From: Yamagishiella unicocca
Taxonomy: Eukaryota > Chlorophyta > Chlorophyceae > Chlamydomonadales > Volvocaceae
Assembly: GCA_003116995.1 (NCBI GenBank)
Contig: BDSL01000002.1
Span: 496,001-560,000, forward strand
DNA length: 64,000 bases
Direction of reading: 5' to 3'
Each line of letters begins with the position of its first letter. Within the stretch, counting starts at the first letter, position 1. A program made the position numbers and the translations under genes. The notes under the pieces are model-generated. The model ran no database searches, was not told the DNA's origin, and was given only the letters and a program-made list of their open reading frames with translations. Below, piece by piece: positions 11,701-23,700 of the stretch.

Positions 11701-14700
11701 TTGGGTCCTGCCGTGGTAGGCGGCAGGAAGGACGACAGGGCGCCGCACGGCGAGGGCGAGCACAGGTAGCCGCCGGCTCCGTCGGCGCAGAAGTAGCGCT
11801 TGGCGGGGTCGGCACAGGGGTCCGTAATCACGACGGTCCGGTGGACGGTGGCCATGCGCGGCGGGCGGGAGCCGTCCCACACCCAGAAGCTGACGTGGAA
11901 CACCGCGCCCGGCGGCGCCGCCGTGTTGAGCACGCAGCCCGCCAGGCCCTTGGCGGCCAGCGTGTGGCGGCGCAGCAGGTCAGACGAGCAGCCGGGGCTG
12001 CTGGCGTTGCTGTACAGGCACTCCGCCGGCGGACACACCACGACCCGGTCCGTCAGGTCGCCGCCGCTCGAGTCCCAGGCCGTCGCGCCTGGCTCGCAGG
12101 GCTCCGTGGATGCGGCGGCGAGGTCGGCTCCCGGGGCGCAGGGCAGGTACGGCCGACCGCGCGGGACCCGCACCAGCGCCGGTGCGGCCAGCGCGGTGAT
12201 GAGGGCGAGCTTGGGGTGCGGGTCCTCGACTGGGCCGGCGAGGGCAGCGGCGGCCATGGTACTGACGTTGGCGGTCAGCAGGTCCGTTTCGCAGATGGCG
12301 CCGCCGCCGACGGAGCAGGCGGTGCCGCCGGGGCACAGCGCCTCGCCGGGCGGGCAGGCGGGCTGCACGACGAGGGTGCGCGTCGCGGCGGCGGAGCCGC
12401 CGGCGCTGTTGGTTACGGTGTAGAGCAGCGTGTAGGTGCCGGGTGTGGAGGTGGAGGCGTTGCAGGCGAGCGACAGGGGCAGCAGGGTCTGGCCGGGGCG
12501 CGTGGCGCGCAGCGGCGTACCGCAGACGCGCACTCGCAGGTGTAGGCTGCCGTCGCGGGCGTCGGTGGCCAGGGCGCCGGGGTCGCAGGGCAGGGCCTGG
12601 GGCACCAACGTCGTACACCTGTCGTACTCGACGCCCTGCAGCACCCGGACCTCAGTGGGGCCCACGAGCTGCAGCAGCGGCACCGCGGGGTCGGTGTCGG
12701 AGGCGGCGGTGGCGGCGGCGGCGCTGGAGAAGGCGCCGGCCAGTGCGCCGCACAGGCCATCGCGGGTGCACGCGGGCGCGCCGTCTGCGTCCGTGCAGTA
12801 GGCCTCGTTGGCGGGGCAAACCAGGCGGACCAGGCGACGGGCGGGCTGAGCCACGTTGCCGGTCAGGTCCGCGACCTGGAGAGAGGGTCAGGACGGTAGC
12901 GGGCAGCGAGGGGGCGGGAGGGAGGCACAGGTAAGGCGGGGCTGGTCCGGCTTGTCGCGGTAATCCTTCACGCAAGCCCAGATCACACAGTTTCACCAGT
13001 ACACAGCGGTATTCCTTGCTAATCGTGTTGCCTGCACCACCCATAGCACCGCCACATCTGCGCAGCGCCGCCCTTCACCTGTGCCGCACCTGGTACTCCA
13101 CCATGTACGAGTATGGCACTCCCGGCGGCGTGGGCCGGCTGGTGTCCACTGCGGCGATGCCGTACGTCTGCAGCAGGGCCGTCAGGTCGCCGTCACCGGC
13201 GTCCCAGGCGGTGGCCCCCGGGTCCACCCACTCCGCGCCCACCATCACGGTGTCGATCATCACTGCCAGGCCGCTGGTAGTCAAGGCCGGGTCACCATCT
13301 CCCAGGAGCGAAATGAGCGGCGGCAGGGTGTCACGAACGTAGCTCGGCTGCGGTGACATGGCGGTGCCATCCACAACCTCGGCCAGGATATCTGCCAGAG
13401 CGAAGGCGTTCCCTAGGATGCCGTAATTGTTCGTGGCGGTGACGTTAGCGACGGAAAACACGGTCTGAGTGTACGACAAGGGGTCGATGGAGGTGGAGCG
13501 GCCGTCGGGGGTGATGACGACGGTGCTGCCATCCCGCGCCGTGAGGACGGTGAGGGTGGAGGGGTCCACGGTCTCGAGGGCGCTTGCGGCGGCCGCGGCG
13601 GCGGCAGAGGTGGTGGTGGCGGACGCGGTTGCCATCGCCCGGCTCACGGCGGCGAGGGTGGCGCTGCAGGTGCGGCCCACCGAGCAGGCCGACAAGGAGC
13701 CGCACCAAAACTCTCCCGCTGCCACGTCACAACGAGGCTGCACCACCACAGAGCGGTGGCGCGGAGTGGCGGCCACGCCGCGGGTGTTGACTGTGCTGTA
13801 CGACAGGAGGTACATCTTGGATGACGCGTCGAGCAAGGCGCTGGAGTTCAGGACGAAGCCGCCGTTGCCGTACACTTTAGCGCCGGCGGCGGTTCCGTTG
13901 CCGTCGTCGGAGCACGTGAACACCGACGGCGGAAACGCCTGAGCCGCCGCCATGGCGGCGGCGGCGACGGAGGAGCCGTTAGGTGCCGCAATGCCGACGG
14001 CGCTGGCGGCGGCGGCAGCCGCGTCCAGGGCGTACATCAGCTCCGCCAGGTTGTTTCGCCGTACACAGAGCCGTACAGTCACACGTGCGTCGATACTGAA
14101 ACCGTCGATGGCATCGTACACGTACACCCCGGGGTCGGTGAAGTTGTCCAGCTCCAGAACCTCCACGTACGGCTCCCCCAGCAGCGTCAGCACAGGCGGT
14201 GACGCCAGGAACGCGGCAGGCAGGTCCGCAAGCGGCGGAGTGGCGGCCACGGCGGCGGCAGGGTCGCCGTCCAGGTCGAAGCTCAATAAGGTGACGGGTT
14301 TCGGAGCCTTAGGAGCGCCGGGAACGTCCGAGGAGACGGCGATGGTCGCTAGGGCCGATGCAAAGGGCTCGCTGAGCGTGACCGCCGATATCTGAGGCTC
14401 AAGGGGTTAAAGGCAGAAGGGGCGGAGGCGAGTGACGCGGCACATAGAAGCCCAGGGGGATCGGCACGTGCAGGTGGTGTGCACTCGCGCTTGCGACAGT
14501 ATGTAGCCGAACGTGCAGCTTAAAAGTGGTCAACACGGGCACAAGCGCTTACTTCCTATCAATCCAGGGGGGTTGCAAGAGCGAACCGATTTTACCGTCA
14601 TCGGTTATCAATCCAGAGGGTGGGTGGGTAGTTCCGTGGTTTCCGTGGATCCGCCGCAAGTCACCTCCCGACTGCAGGCCCGCTCTACGGGGCTCATTTG

Positions 14701-17700
14701 AGCGGTGCGCGCGGTGAAAGCTCGCACCTGCGCGCCGGAGCTGTCCAAGGCCGGGTACGTCGCCTGGTCAGTCAGAAGCATCGCCGGCTGGTTCTGCAGC
14801 CTGAAGAAAAACCACTCCAGGGAGGTCATGGAGGCGAAGCCGCTGGATCCGGCGCTCCACGTGGCGTCAAAGTGGACCTGCCAGCGGGTGCAAGCCGGCG
14901 GGGGGGAGGGCGCTCGTCCGTGATAACGCAGCGCGCACAGCACCCTGGCAGCACCCTCAATGGCCGCCATCCAGGCGTATCCGCCGCATCCCTCACCAGG
15001 CTGCGCCTGGTGAGGGACTCGTCGTCGCATAATCTTCCCTCCCCCGCCCCCAATCCCCACGTCACCCAACCACCACCAGCGCACCTTGAACGCGAGCGTG
15101 ACGGTGCTGCCGCCGCTGCCGGTGGCGTTGTCGCCGCTGCTGGTGCTGACGTCGACGATCACGTTGTCGGCGGAGGTCAGGCCCGCGCGGGCCGCCAGCA
15201 GCGAGCGGTAGTCTGCCAGCAGGGCCGCCGCGCCCCCCGGGTAGGAGATGACCGTGGCGGCGGGCAGCGTGACGTTGAAGGTCACCATCGGGTTGACGAC
15301 CGGGTCGAAGGCGACAGCGGTGGTGGTGGTGGTGTTTTCTGGCGGGAGGGTAATGTGCGGAGGGATTCAGGCGGGGAGCGGGGGTGCGCATTGCGCAGGA
15401 GCCGAGTGTTGCGCGAGGCGCGAGGTTCCCAGTTCCTGACAACGTAATATGTGGTGGTTTGTGACCGTTTGCGGTGGTTTATGGTGGTTTGTGGTGGTTT
15501 ATGGTGGTTTGTGGTGGTTTGTGGTGGTTTGTGGTGGTTTGCGGTGGTTTGTGGTGGTTTGTGGTGGTTTACGGTGGTTTATGGTGGTTGGTGGTGGTTG
15601 TGGTGGATTGCGGTGTGGCAGGAAGGGTCTTGCAGCGCATGTTGGCGGCGGTTCGCGACTCGCGGGGTGGCACGCAGCCAAGCTCACCGTTGGAGCTGAG
15701 CGCCGCGACGTCCATGGCGCTTAGCCAGAAGCTCGTCAGGCGCAGAGATCCCAACAGCGACGGACTGCGCACGCTGAGCAGCGCCATGTAAGTGTCGGAG
15801 CTGGCCAGCAGCACCTTCAGCTGGTACGACATCTTGTACGACGAGTACTTGGCTGGATGGGGCGGCGGACAGGGCGGGTGGCGGGGTCGACAAGGGAGGC
15901 GCAAGGCGAGCGGGCAGCGTGTCACGTGCGTCGAATGTGAACTGCGCGCCCAAAACATCGCCGGAGTAATGATCTGTCCCCACGCGTCAGACTCAGCTCC
16001 TGCGGGGCCACCAGGATCCCCTCCTGCCCGGTCCGCACCCCTGAACGTGATGACGCCCGGCTCTTGCACCAGCTTGTCCTGCAGCGCGCTGATGCCATCC
16101 GGTGAGTCGACGTTGAGCGGGGGTGCTGGTACGGTGGTATTGTCGGCAACCCACGGGTCGGTCGGCTCCTCGATAGTGTCATAGGCGTCCAGGCTGTAGC
16201 CCGCGCCAGCGCTGTTGTCGGCTTCGTATTCGCCTGCGGTGGCGTTTGGGAGGTTGGCGACCGAGCGCGCGACGTTGAGTCTGAAGCGATGGCAGCCTGC
16301 GGCGGACTATTGCCTGGTGCACACGCGCAGCGGTAAAACAGGCCAGCTGGCAGGAGCCGAGGAGCCGCGGCTTCAAGCGAGAGTTACGAGGGTTCCGCCC
16401 TACGCCCCAGTGGTGAGAGACAACAGGGGCCCATGGCCACCCGTGCGGTCTTGCCATCCACCGTTCCTACCTGCGTACGATGGATAGTCGTACGTCTGCG
16501 TCCCGCCGTACGTGCTGCCGTACGTCTGGAGCAGCTCGCGGCCCCCGCCGCCGCCCCCGCCGCCGCCGCCGCCCTGCAGCTCCTCACCACCGTCAGAATC
16601 GGCTCCGGCCCCCGGCTGCCTCGCCAGCTGCATCAGGCGCCGCAAGGTTGCGCGCAGGCTGTCCGCGTAGTTGGCGTTGATGTCGTCTACCCGGGCCGAG
16701 GGCACCAGCGACAGCACCACGCTGAGCCCCGGGTCCGATTCCCAGGACGCCCCGCTGACGGTGTAGACGGGCACCTCCAGCGTCGCCTCCTTCCCCTTGG
16801 CCACCATCAGCGCGGCATCGGGCCTGACCGCCGCTGAGGGCTCCGCGGCGGAAGAGCAGTTGCCCTGAGAGGTTCCGCTACCGCCGCCGCCGAGGACGTT
16901 AATTAGGCACGCCGCCGCCAGTGAGCCATGCAGGTCCAGGATGCTGGGCGTGACGCCCGCCACCACGACACTCCGGCTGGCGACGACCGTCCCGGCAACA
17001 GCCAGCTCGAACACGAGCGATTCCTGGATCCGGAACGTGTACTTCACGCGGGCAAAGCGCGTGCCATCTGCGGAGGGCTGGAGGGGCAGGTCGACGGCGC
17101 CGCTGAAGGCGCCGCGGGCGGTGAGGGATGTGTTGACGGTGGGAGACGCGGCCCGGCCGCCGTCGTCGACTAGCGTGGCGGTGAGGAAGACCCAGTCGCC
17201 CACGCGCGTCTGCGCCGCCTCCAAGTCGAGGCTGCCATTGGTGATGCGGGGGAGCGAGGCGTTGAGGCGCAGGGTGAGAGATGCCTGGGGGAGGAGGGTT
17301 GGGAGGACGGAGCGGGAGAGGTTTGGGAGTAGACGTGTTAGGGTTCTGTACAGCTGACCCGCCTCTTCCGTGTACGGCGCCAGCCGCGGTCCACTACACT
17401 AGGCGCCCAAGGCTGGCTACGCCATACGCCATACCTCACGTCCGCGGCTCTAGCTGCCCATCCCAAAACCAGCCTCCTCAGCTTCTGCCCCCGCTACCAC
17501 TCCCCAACCCCCTCACACGGTTGTTTTCGGGCCTCCACGGGTCTCCCTCGAAACCCCCCTCTCGCGCACCTGGGCGCTCTGGACGGCTGGGAGCTGCAGC
17601 GTGACAGTCGCGTCGTACACCCCCGCGGCGGGCGCCCGGAAGTAGACGACGTACGAATGGTTGCTGCTCGACCAGCTGCCGTTGAAGGTCAGGACCGCCC

Positions 17701-20700
17701 CGTCCGGGCCCACCAGCTCCACGGCGGCTCGGAGGCCCGGGTCGGCGCCGAAACGCTGGTCCGGGAGCCGCACCACCGGCACGAACACCCGGTGGCCCAC
17801 CCGCGCCGCCGCCTGCAGCAGCAGCGCCCCCGCCGACCCGACCGGGACCGGCTGCGCGCTGCCGTACAACTGCACGGCCGCCAGGCCGAGCGACGCGGCG
17901 AAGTCCACGACGGCGGGCGAGACGGACGAGACCGTGATGGTGGCGTTGGCGGCTGGTACGCCCGCGACGGCCAGCCACACGCTCAGGAGCTCCTGTGCTT
18001 CCAGGGTGTGCACGTAGCGGAAGCGCCCCGAGCCCAGGCGGGTGAAGTTCGCGCCGGCTACGAGGGTGCGCTTCGAGATGGGGCCCACCAGCGCCACGCT
18101 CACGTTGCGGGCGGCCAGCGCGGGGTTGCCGAATGAGTCCCTGAGGGTCAGGTCCACGGCAACCTGGTCGCCCACGGCCAGGGTGCTTGCCAGGGGCGCG
18201 ACCTGGAGGCAGGCGCGACAGGGAGCGCACACCTTGTAGAGCACAGCACGTGCACGGCAACCCAGCGGCAGGCAAAGGCGGCGGGAGGAAGCCCATCGTA
18301 GACCTAGGCGGTGCTCAGCTGGCAATCATTGGTGGGAGCGCAGGGGGGGACTCGGGAAATGGCGTTGAACAAGTATCTAAACGGGCCCAGCCACCCGCCC
18401 AAATATCGACAGACCCGGCTCTCCGGCCTTGCTCGACCGCCACCGCGGGCCCGCTTACGGGAATCATCCGCCCTAGGTCTCGCGCCTCCCGCCCCGCCCT
18501 TTCCTCCCTGTCGGTTCGCCAGCCTACACGGGTCTTCCTCTTACCCCCTGCGCAGCCCGGCCCCGCACCTGAAGCCGAGACGTCAACGCCGCAGGCGGGC
18601 CGGGATAAATGGCGACGGTGCTGCCGTTGTTCTCGACTTGGGGCGATGATGAGCTGCCGTTGTAGTACACGTACAAGGTGTAGTTGCCCGCCTGCTCACC
18701 AGAGAGAAGGTTTGGGCACGTGTCGCAGGCTCAACGGGGTGCAAGCATGCTGCTGCGGAAACTAGCAGAGAACTCTCCTTAGTGCAGAGCGGCCGCATCG
18801 AACAGCACTACAACCCGCCTGTGGGAAGCCTCCTCCCTCCCGCCTCCACACGCACACTCCACAGGCCCCGTTGTGCCCCGTTGTGCCCCGTGCGAAAGCC
18901 CTCCAACGCAACCCACCCACACACCCACCCACACGCCCTTACCCACATCCACATCCCCTGTATCAGCGCGGCGTGCTTACCTCCTGAAGTTGCTCGCCGG
19001 GCACCTCCACGCGCCACTGGTACTCGCCATAGGCGCTGGACCCAGTCATCGAGCCGATGGCCGTGATCGCGTTGCTGTTGCTGGGAGTTGAGAGCGCGGC
19101 GGTCCAGCCCTGGGTGGCCGAGACAGTCAGAGAGTCGTGGGAGCGGAGTAGCACCACGAGCGGGCGCCCTGCGCGTTGAAGGGGGAGCTCCGGGCTGGTG
19201 TCCAGCAAGCGCTCCCAGGTGGCGGGGGAAGGCGGAGGCGAGGAGGGCGGCGGCGAGGAAGCGGGCGGGGAGGCCAGGGGCGGCGGTGATGATGAGGGGG
19301 GCTGCGTGGTGTTCGGTGGCTGAGGTGAGGAGGGGGGCTGCGTGGTGTTCGGTGGCTGAGGTGAGGAGGGGGGCTGCGTGCTGTTCGGTGGCTGAGGTGA
19401 TGGTGGTGGTGGTGATGAGGAGGGAGGCGGCGGGGGGCTGGGCGATGAGGAGGCTGTTGGAGAAGGATTGGGAGGCGGCAGCGGGGACGGGGGTGGCGAA
19501 GACGAGGGTGGCATAGGTGATGCAATGACTTGACTGGGCGGCAGCGGAGTGGGAGGTGTAGGGCTTGGCGGCGCAGATGCCGGCGGCTCAGGGCTTTGTG
19601 GTGATGGACTGGGCGTTGGGCTACGCGGCGTTGGGTCGGGTGAGGGAGACGGCAGCATTGGCGGTGCGCTAGGCGGCTCCGGTGGGGAAGGAATAGGGCT
19701 TGATGGTGTCGGGCTTGGTGGCTCGGGCGAGGAAGAGGGCGGCACTGGCGGTGCGCTAGACGGCTCCGGTGGGGGAGGTACAGGGCTTGGCGGCAGGCTC
19801 AGCGGAACAGGCAAAGGCAGCATAGGGCTCGGTGGCGGGCTTGGCGGGTCCGGTGGCGGTGGTGTGGGGCTCGGTGGCGGGCTTGGCGGGTCCGGTGACG
19901 GTGGTGTGGGGCTCGGTGGAGGGCTTGGCGGGTCAGGTGACGGCGGTGTGGGGCTCGGTGGAGGGCTTGGCGGGTCCAGCGGCGGTGGTGTGGGGCTCGG
20001 TGGCGGGCTTGGCGGGTCCGGTGACGGTGGTGTGGGGCTCGGTGTCGGGCTTGGCGGGTCCGGTGGCGGTGGTGTGGGGCTCGGTGGCGGGCTTGGCGGG
20101 TCCGGTGACGGTGGTGTGGGGCTCGGTGGAGGGCTTGGCGGGTCCAGCGGCGGTGGTGTGGGGCTCGGTGGCGGGCTTGGCGGGTCCAGCGGCGGTGGTG
20201 TGGGGCTCGGTGGCGGGCTTGGCGGGTCCGGTGACGGTGGTGTGGGGCTCGGTGTCGGGCTTGGCGGGTCCGGTGGCGGTGGTGTGGGGCTCGGTGGCGG
20301 GCTTTGCGGGTCCGGTGACGGTGGTGTTGGGCTCGGTGGCGGGCTTGGCGGGTCCAGCGGCGGTGGTGTGGGGCTCGGTGGCGGGCTTGGCGGGTCCGGT
20401 GACGGTGGTGTGGGGCTCGGTGGCGGGCTTGGCGGGTCCGGTGGCGGTGGCGTGGGGTTCAGTGGAGGGCTTGGCGGGTCCGGCGGCGGTGGTGTGGGGC
20501 TCGGTGGCGGGCTTGGCGGGTCTGGCGGCGGTGGTGTGGGGCTCGGTGGCGGGCTTGGCGGGTCCGGCGGCATTGGTGTGGGGCTCGGTGGCGGGCTTGG
20601 CGGGTCCGGTGGCGGTGGTATGGGGCTCGGTGGAGGGCTTGACGGGTCCGGTGGCTGTGGAGTGGAGCTCGATGGAGGGCTCGGCGGGTCCGGTGGCGGT

Positions 20701-23700
20701 GGAGTGGGGCTCGGTGGCGGGCTCGGCGGGTCCGGCGGCGGTGGTATGGGGCTCGGTGGCGGGCTTGGCGGGTCCGGCGACGGTGGATTGGGGCTCGGTG
20801 GCGGGCTTGGCGGGTCCGGTGACGGTGGTGTGGGGCTCGGTGGAGGGCTTGGCGGGTCCGGTGGCGGTGGAGTGGGGCTCGGTGGCGGGCTCGGCGGGTC
20901 CGGCGGCGGTGGTATGGGGCTCGGTGGCGGGCTTGGCGGGTCCGGCGACGGTGGATTGGGGCTCGGTGGCGGGCTTGGCGGGTCCGGTGACGGTGGTGTG
21001 GGGCTCGGTGGAGGGCTTGGCGGGTCCAGCGGCGGTGGTGTGGAGCTCGGTGGCGGGCTTGGCGGGTCCGGCGACGGTGGATTGGGGCTCGGTGGCGGGC
21101 TTGGCGGGTCAGGTGACGGTGGTGTGGGGCTCGGTGGAGGGCTTGGCGGGTCCGGCGGCGGTGGTATGGGGCTCGATGGAGGGCTTGGCGGGTCCGGTGG
21201 CTGTGGAGTGGGGCTCGGTGGAGGGCTTGGCGGGTCCGGCGACGGTGGTGTGGGGCTCGGTGGAGGGCTTGGCGGGTCCGGTGGCGGTGGAGTGGGGCTC
21301 GGTGGCGGGCTCGGCGGGTCCGGCGGTGGTGGTATGGGGCTCGGTGGCAGGCTTGGCGGGTCTGGCGGCGGTGGTGTGGGGCTCGGTGGCGGGCTTGGCG
21401 GGTCCGGTGACGGTGGTGTGGGGCTCGGTGGAGGGCTTGGCGGGTCCGGTGGCGGTGGAGTGGGGCTCGGTGGCGAGCTTGGCGGGTCCGGCGGTGGTGG
21501 TATGGGGCTCGGTGGAGGGCTTGGCGGGTCCGGCGGCGGTGGTATGGGGCTCGATGGAGGGCTTGGCGGGTCCGGTGGCTGTGGAGTGGGGCTCGGTGGA
21601 GGGCTTGGCGGGTCCGGCGACGGTGGTGTGGGGCTCGGTGGAGGGCTTGGCGGGTCCGGTGGCGGTGGAGTGGGGCTCGGTGGAGGGCTTGGCGGGTCCG
21701 GCGGTGGTGGTATGGGGCTCGGTGGCGGGCTTGGCGGGTCTGGCGGCGGTGGTGTGGGGCTCGGTGGCGGGCTTGGCGGGTCCGGCGACGGTGGTGTGGG
21801 GCTCGGTGGCGAGCTTGGCGGGTCCGGCGACGGTGGTGTGGGGCTCGGTGGCGGGCTTGGCGGGTCCGGCGACGGTGGTGTGGGGCTCGGTGGCGGGCTT
21901 GGCGGGTCCGGCGACGGTGGTGTGGGGCTCGGTGGCGGGCTTGGCGGGTCTGGCGACGGTGGTGTGGGGCTCGGTGGCGGGCTTGGCGGGTCCGGCGACG
22001 GTGGTGTGGGGCTCGGTGGCGGGCTTGGCGGGTCCGGCGGCGGTGGTGTAGGGCTCGGTGGCGGGCTTGGCGGGTCCGGCGACGGTGGTGTGGGGCTAGG
22101 TGGCGGGCTCGGCGGGTCCGGCGACGGTGGTATGGGGCTCGGTGTCGGGCTTGGCGGGTCCGGTGACGGTGGTGTGGGGCTCGGTGGCGGGCTCGGCGGG
22201 TCCGGCGACGGTGGTGTGGGGCTCGGTGGCGGGCTTGGCGGGTCCGGCGACGGTGGTGTGGGGCTCGGTGGCGGGCTTGGCGGGTCCGGTGACGGTGGTG
22301 TGGGGCTCGGTGGCGGGCTCGGCGGGTCCGGCGACGGTGGTGTGGGGCTCGGTGGCGGGCTTGGCGGGTCCGGCGACGGTGGTGTGGGGCTCGGTGGCGG
22401 GCTTGGCGGGTCCGGCGACGGTGGTGTGGGGCTCGGTGGCGGGCTTGGCGGGTCCGGCGACGGTGGTGTGGGGCTCGGTGGCGGGCTCGGCGGGTCCGGC
22501 GACGGTGGTGTGGGGCTCGGTGGCGGGCTTGGCGGGTCCGGCGACGGTGGTGTGGGGCTCGGTGGCGGGCTTGGCGGATCCGGTGGCGGTGGTGTGAGGC
22601 TCGGTGGCGGGCTTGGCGGGTCCGGTGGCGGTGGTGTGGGGCTCGGTGGCGGGCTTGGCGGGTCCGGTGGCGGTGGTGTGGGGCTCGGTGGAGGGCTTGG
22701 CGGATCCGGTGGCGGTGGTGTGGGGCTTGGTGGCGGGCTTGGCGGGTCCGGTGGCGGTGGTGTGGGGCTCGGTGGCGGGCTTGGCGGGTCCGGTGGCGGT
22801 GGATTGGGGCTCGGTGGAGGGCTTGGCGGGTCCGGCGGCGGTGGTGTGGGGCTCGGTGGCGGGCTTGGCGGCTTCGGTGACGGCGGCATTGGGCTCGGCG
22901 TTGGGCTTGGCGGGTTAGGCGACGGCGGCGTTGGGCTCGGTGGCGACGGCGGTATGGGGCTGGGCGGCGGGCTGGTTGGAGGAGAGGTGATTCCAAGACC
23001 GCAGAAGGTGTCATGCGTGACGGCCGTGTTCAAAGGTAGTAGAGTCACACAGCCCTTGTCTGCGGGATGACACGGGGGAACGGTACGATAGGCGGTTAGC
23101 CGGCGAAAGACTGCAGATCACCGCACACGTAGCTAGCGCGTCAACGAACGGCTCTGACGAGCTGAGGGTCAGTGCCTGAGGCCCAGTCCACGGGTTCGGC
23201 CATGCGCACCCATGCGGAACGCCCGCTGCTGTTCCTCGCCGTGTTAAGGCGCGACCCTCACGTTTCCAGCATTCCGGGGCTCGAGCCGACCTGCTCCAGG
23301 CACGGTTTGGTTGTGCGGCTGCCCATCATTCCGCCGCTCAACCTACCGCGCAGCCGAGGCCCCACCGCACCGTCTTACGTCCGCCGCCCCGCTCACTACC
23401 CCACCGCACCGATGTTCGTCCCGGTGTAGGAGAGCTCCGAGCAGGCCTTGACGCCAGATGGGATTGGGCCGCACATGGCGACGTTGTCGGTCAAGTCCCT
23501 GCGACGACGCGCGCAAGCGCGGGCAGGGTGCGGGCAAGTGCGTTTGACGACGCGCCCAAATCGCTGGTTGGGGCACTGCGAAGTTAAGGCACGGGGTTTT
23601 GCGCGCCTCCGCAAACAGGCAGGATGACACCAACCCGTAACGCCATCACCGGGCGCCGGATCACGGCACTCCACTTCTCTCCAAACCTTGCGGTCTGACA

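Noticed and set aside
15449..15791. Trp/Val/Gly-rich small proteins in the GGTGGTTT tract
   Set aside because: The frames come from simple repeats inside an intron of the giant gene.
19800..22950. CRISPR-like array
   Set aside because: The repeats are contiguous coding units of 42 bases without unique spacers, in a eukaryotic exon.
19549..23070. Plus-strand frame of 1,173 codons, rich in Gly and Leu (GGLGGSG type)
   Set aside because: It is the complement of the (SP)n minisatellite. The minus-strand frame splices in phase to LRR and channel exons on both sides, while this one has no signal peptide, domain or splice partners.
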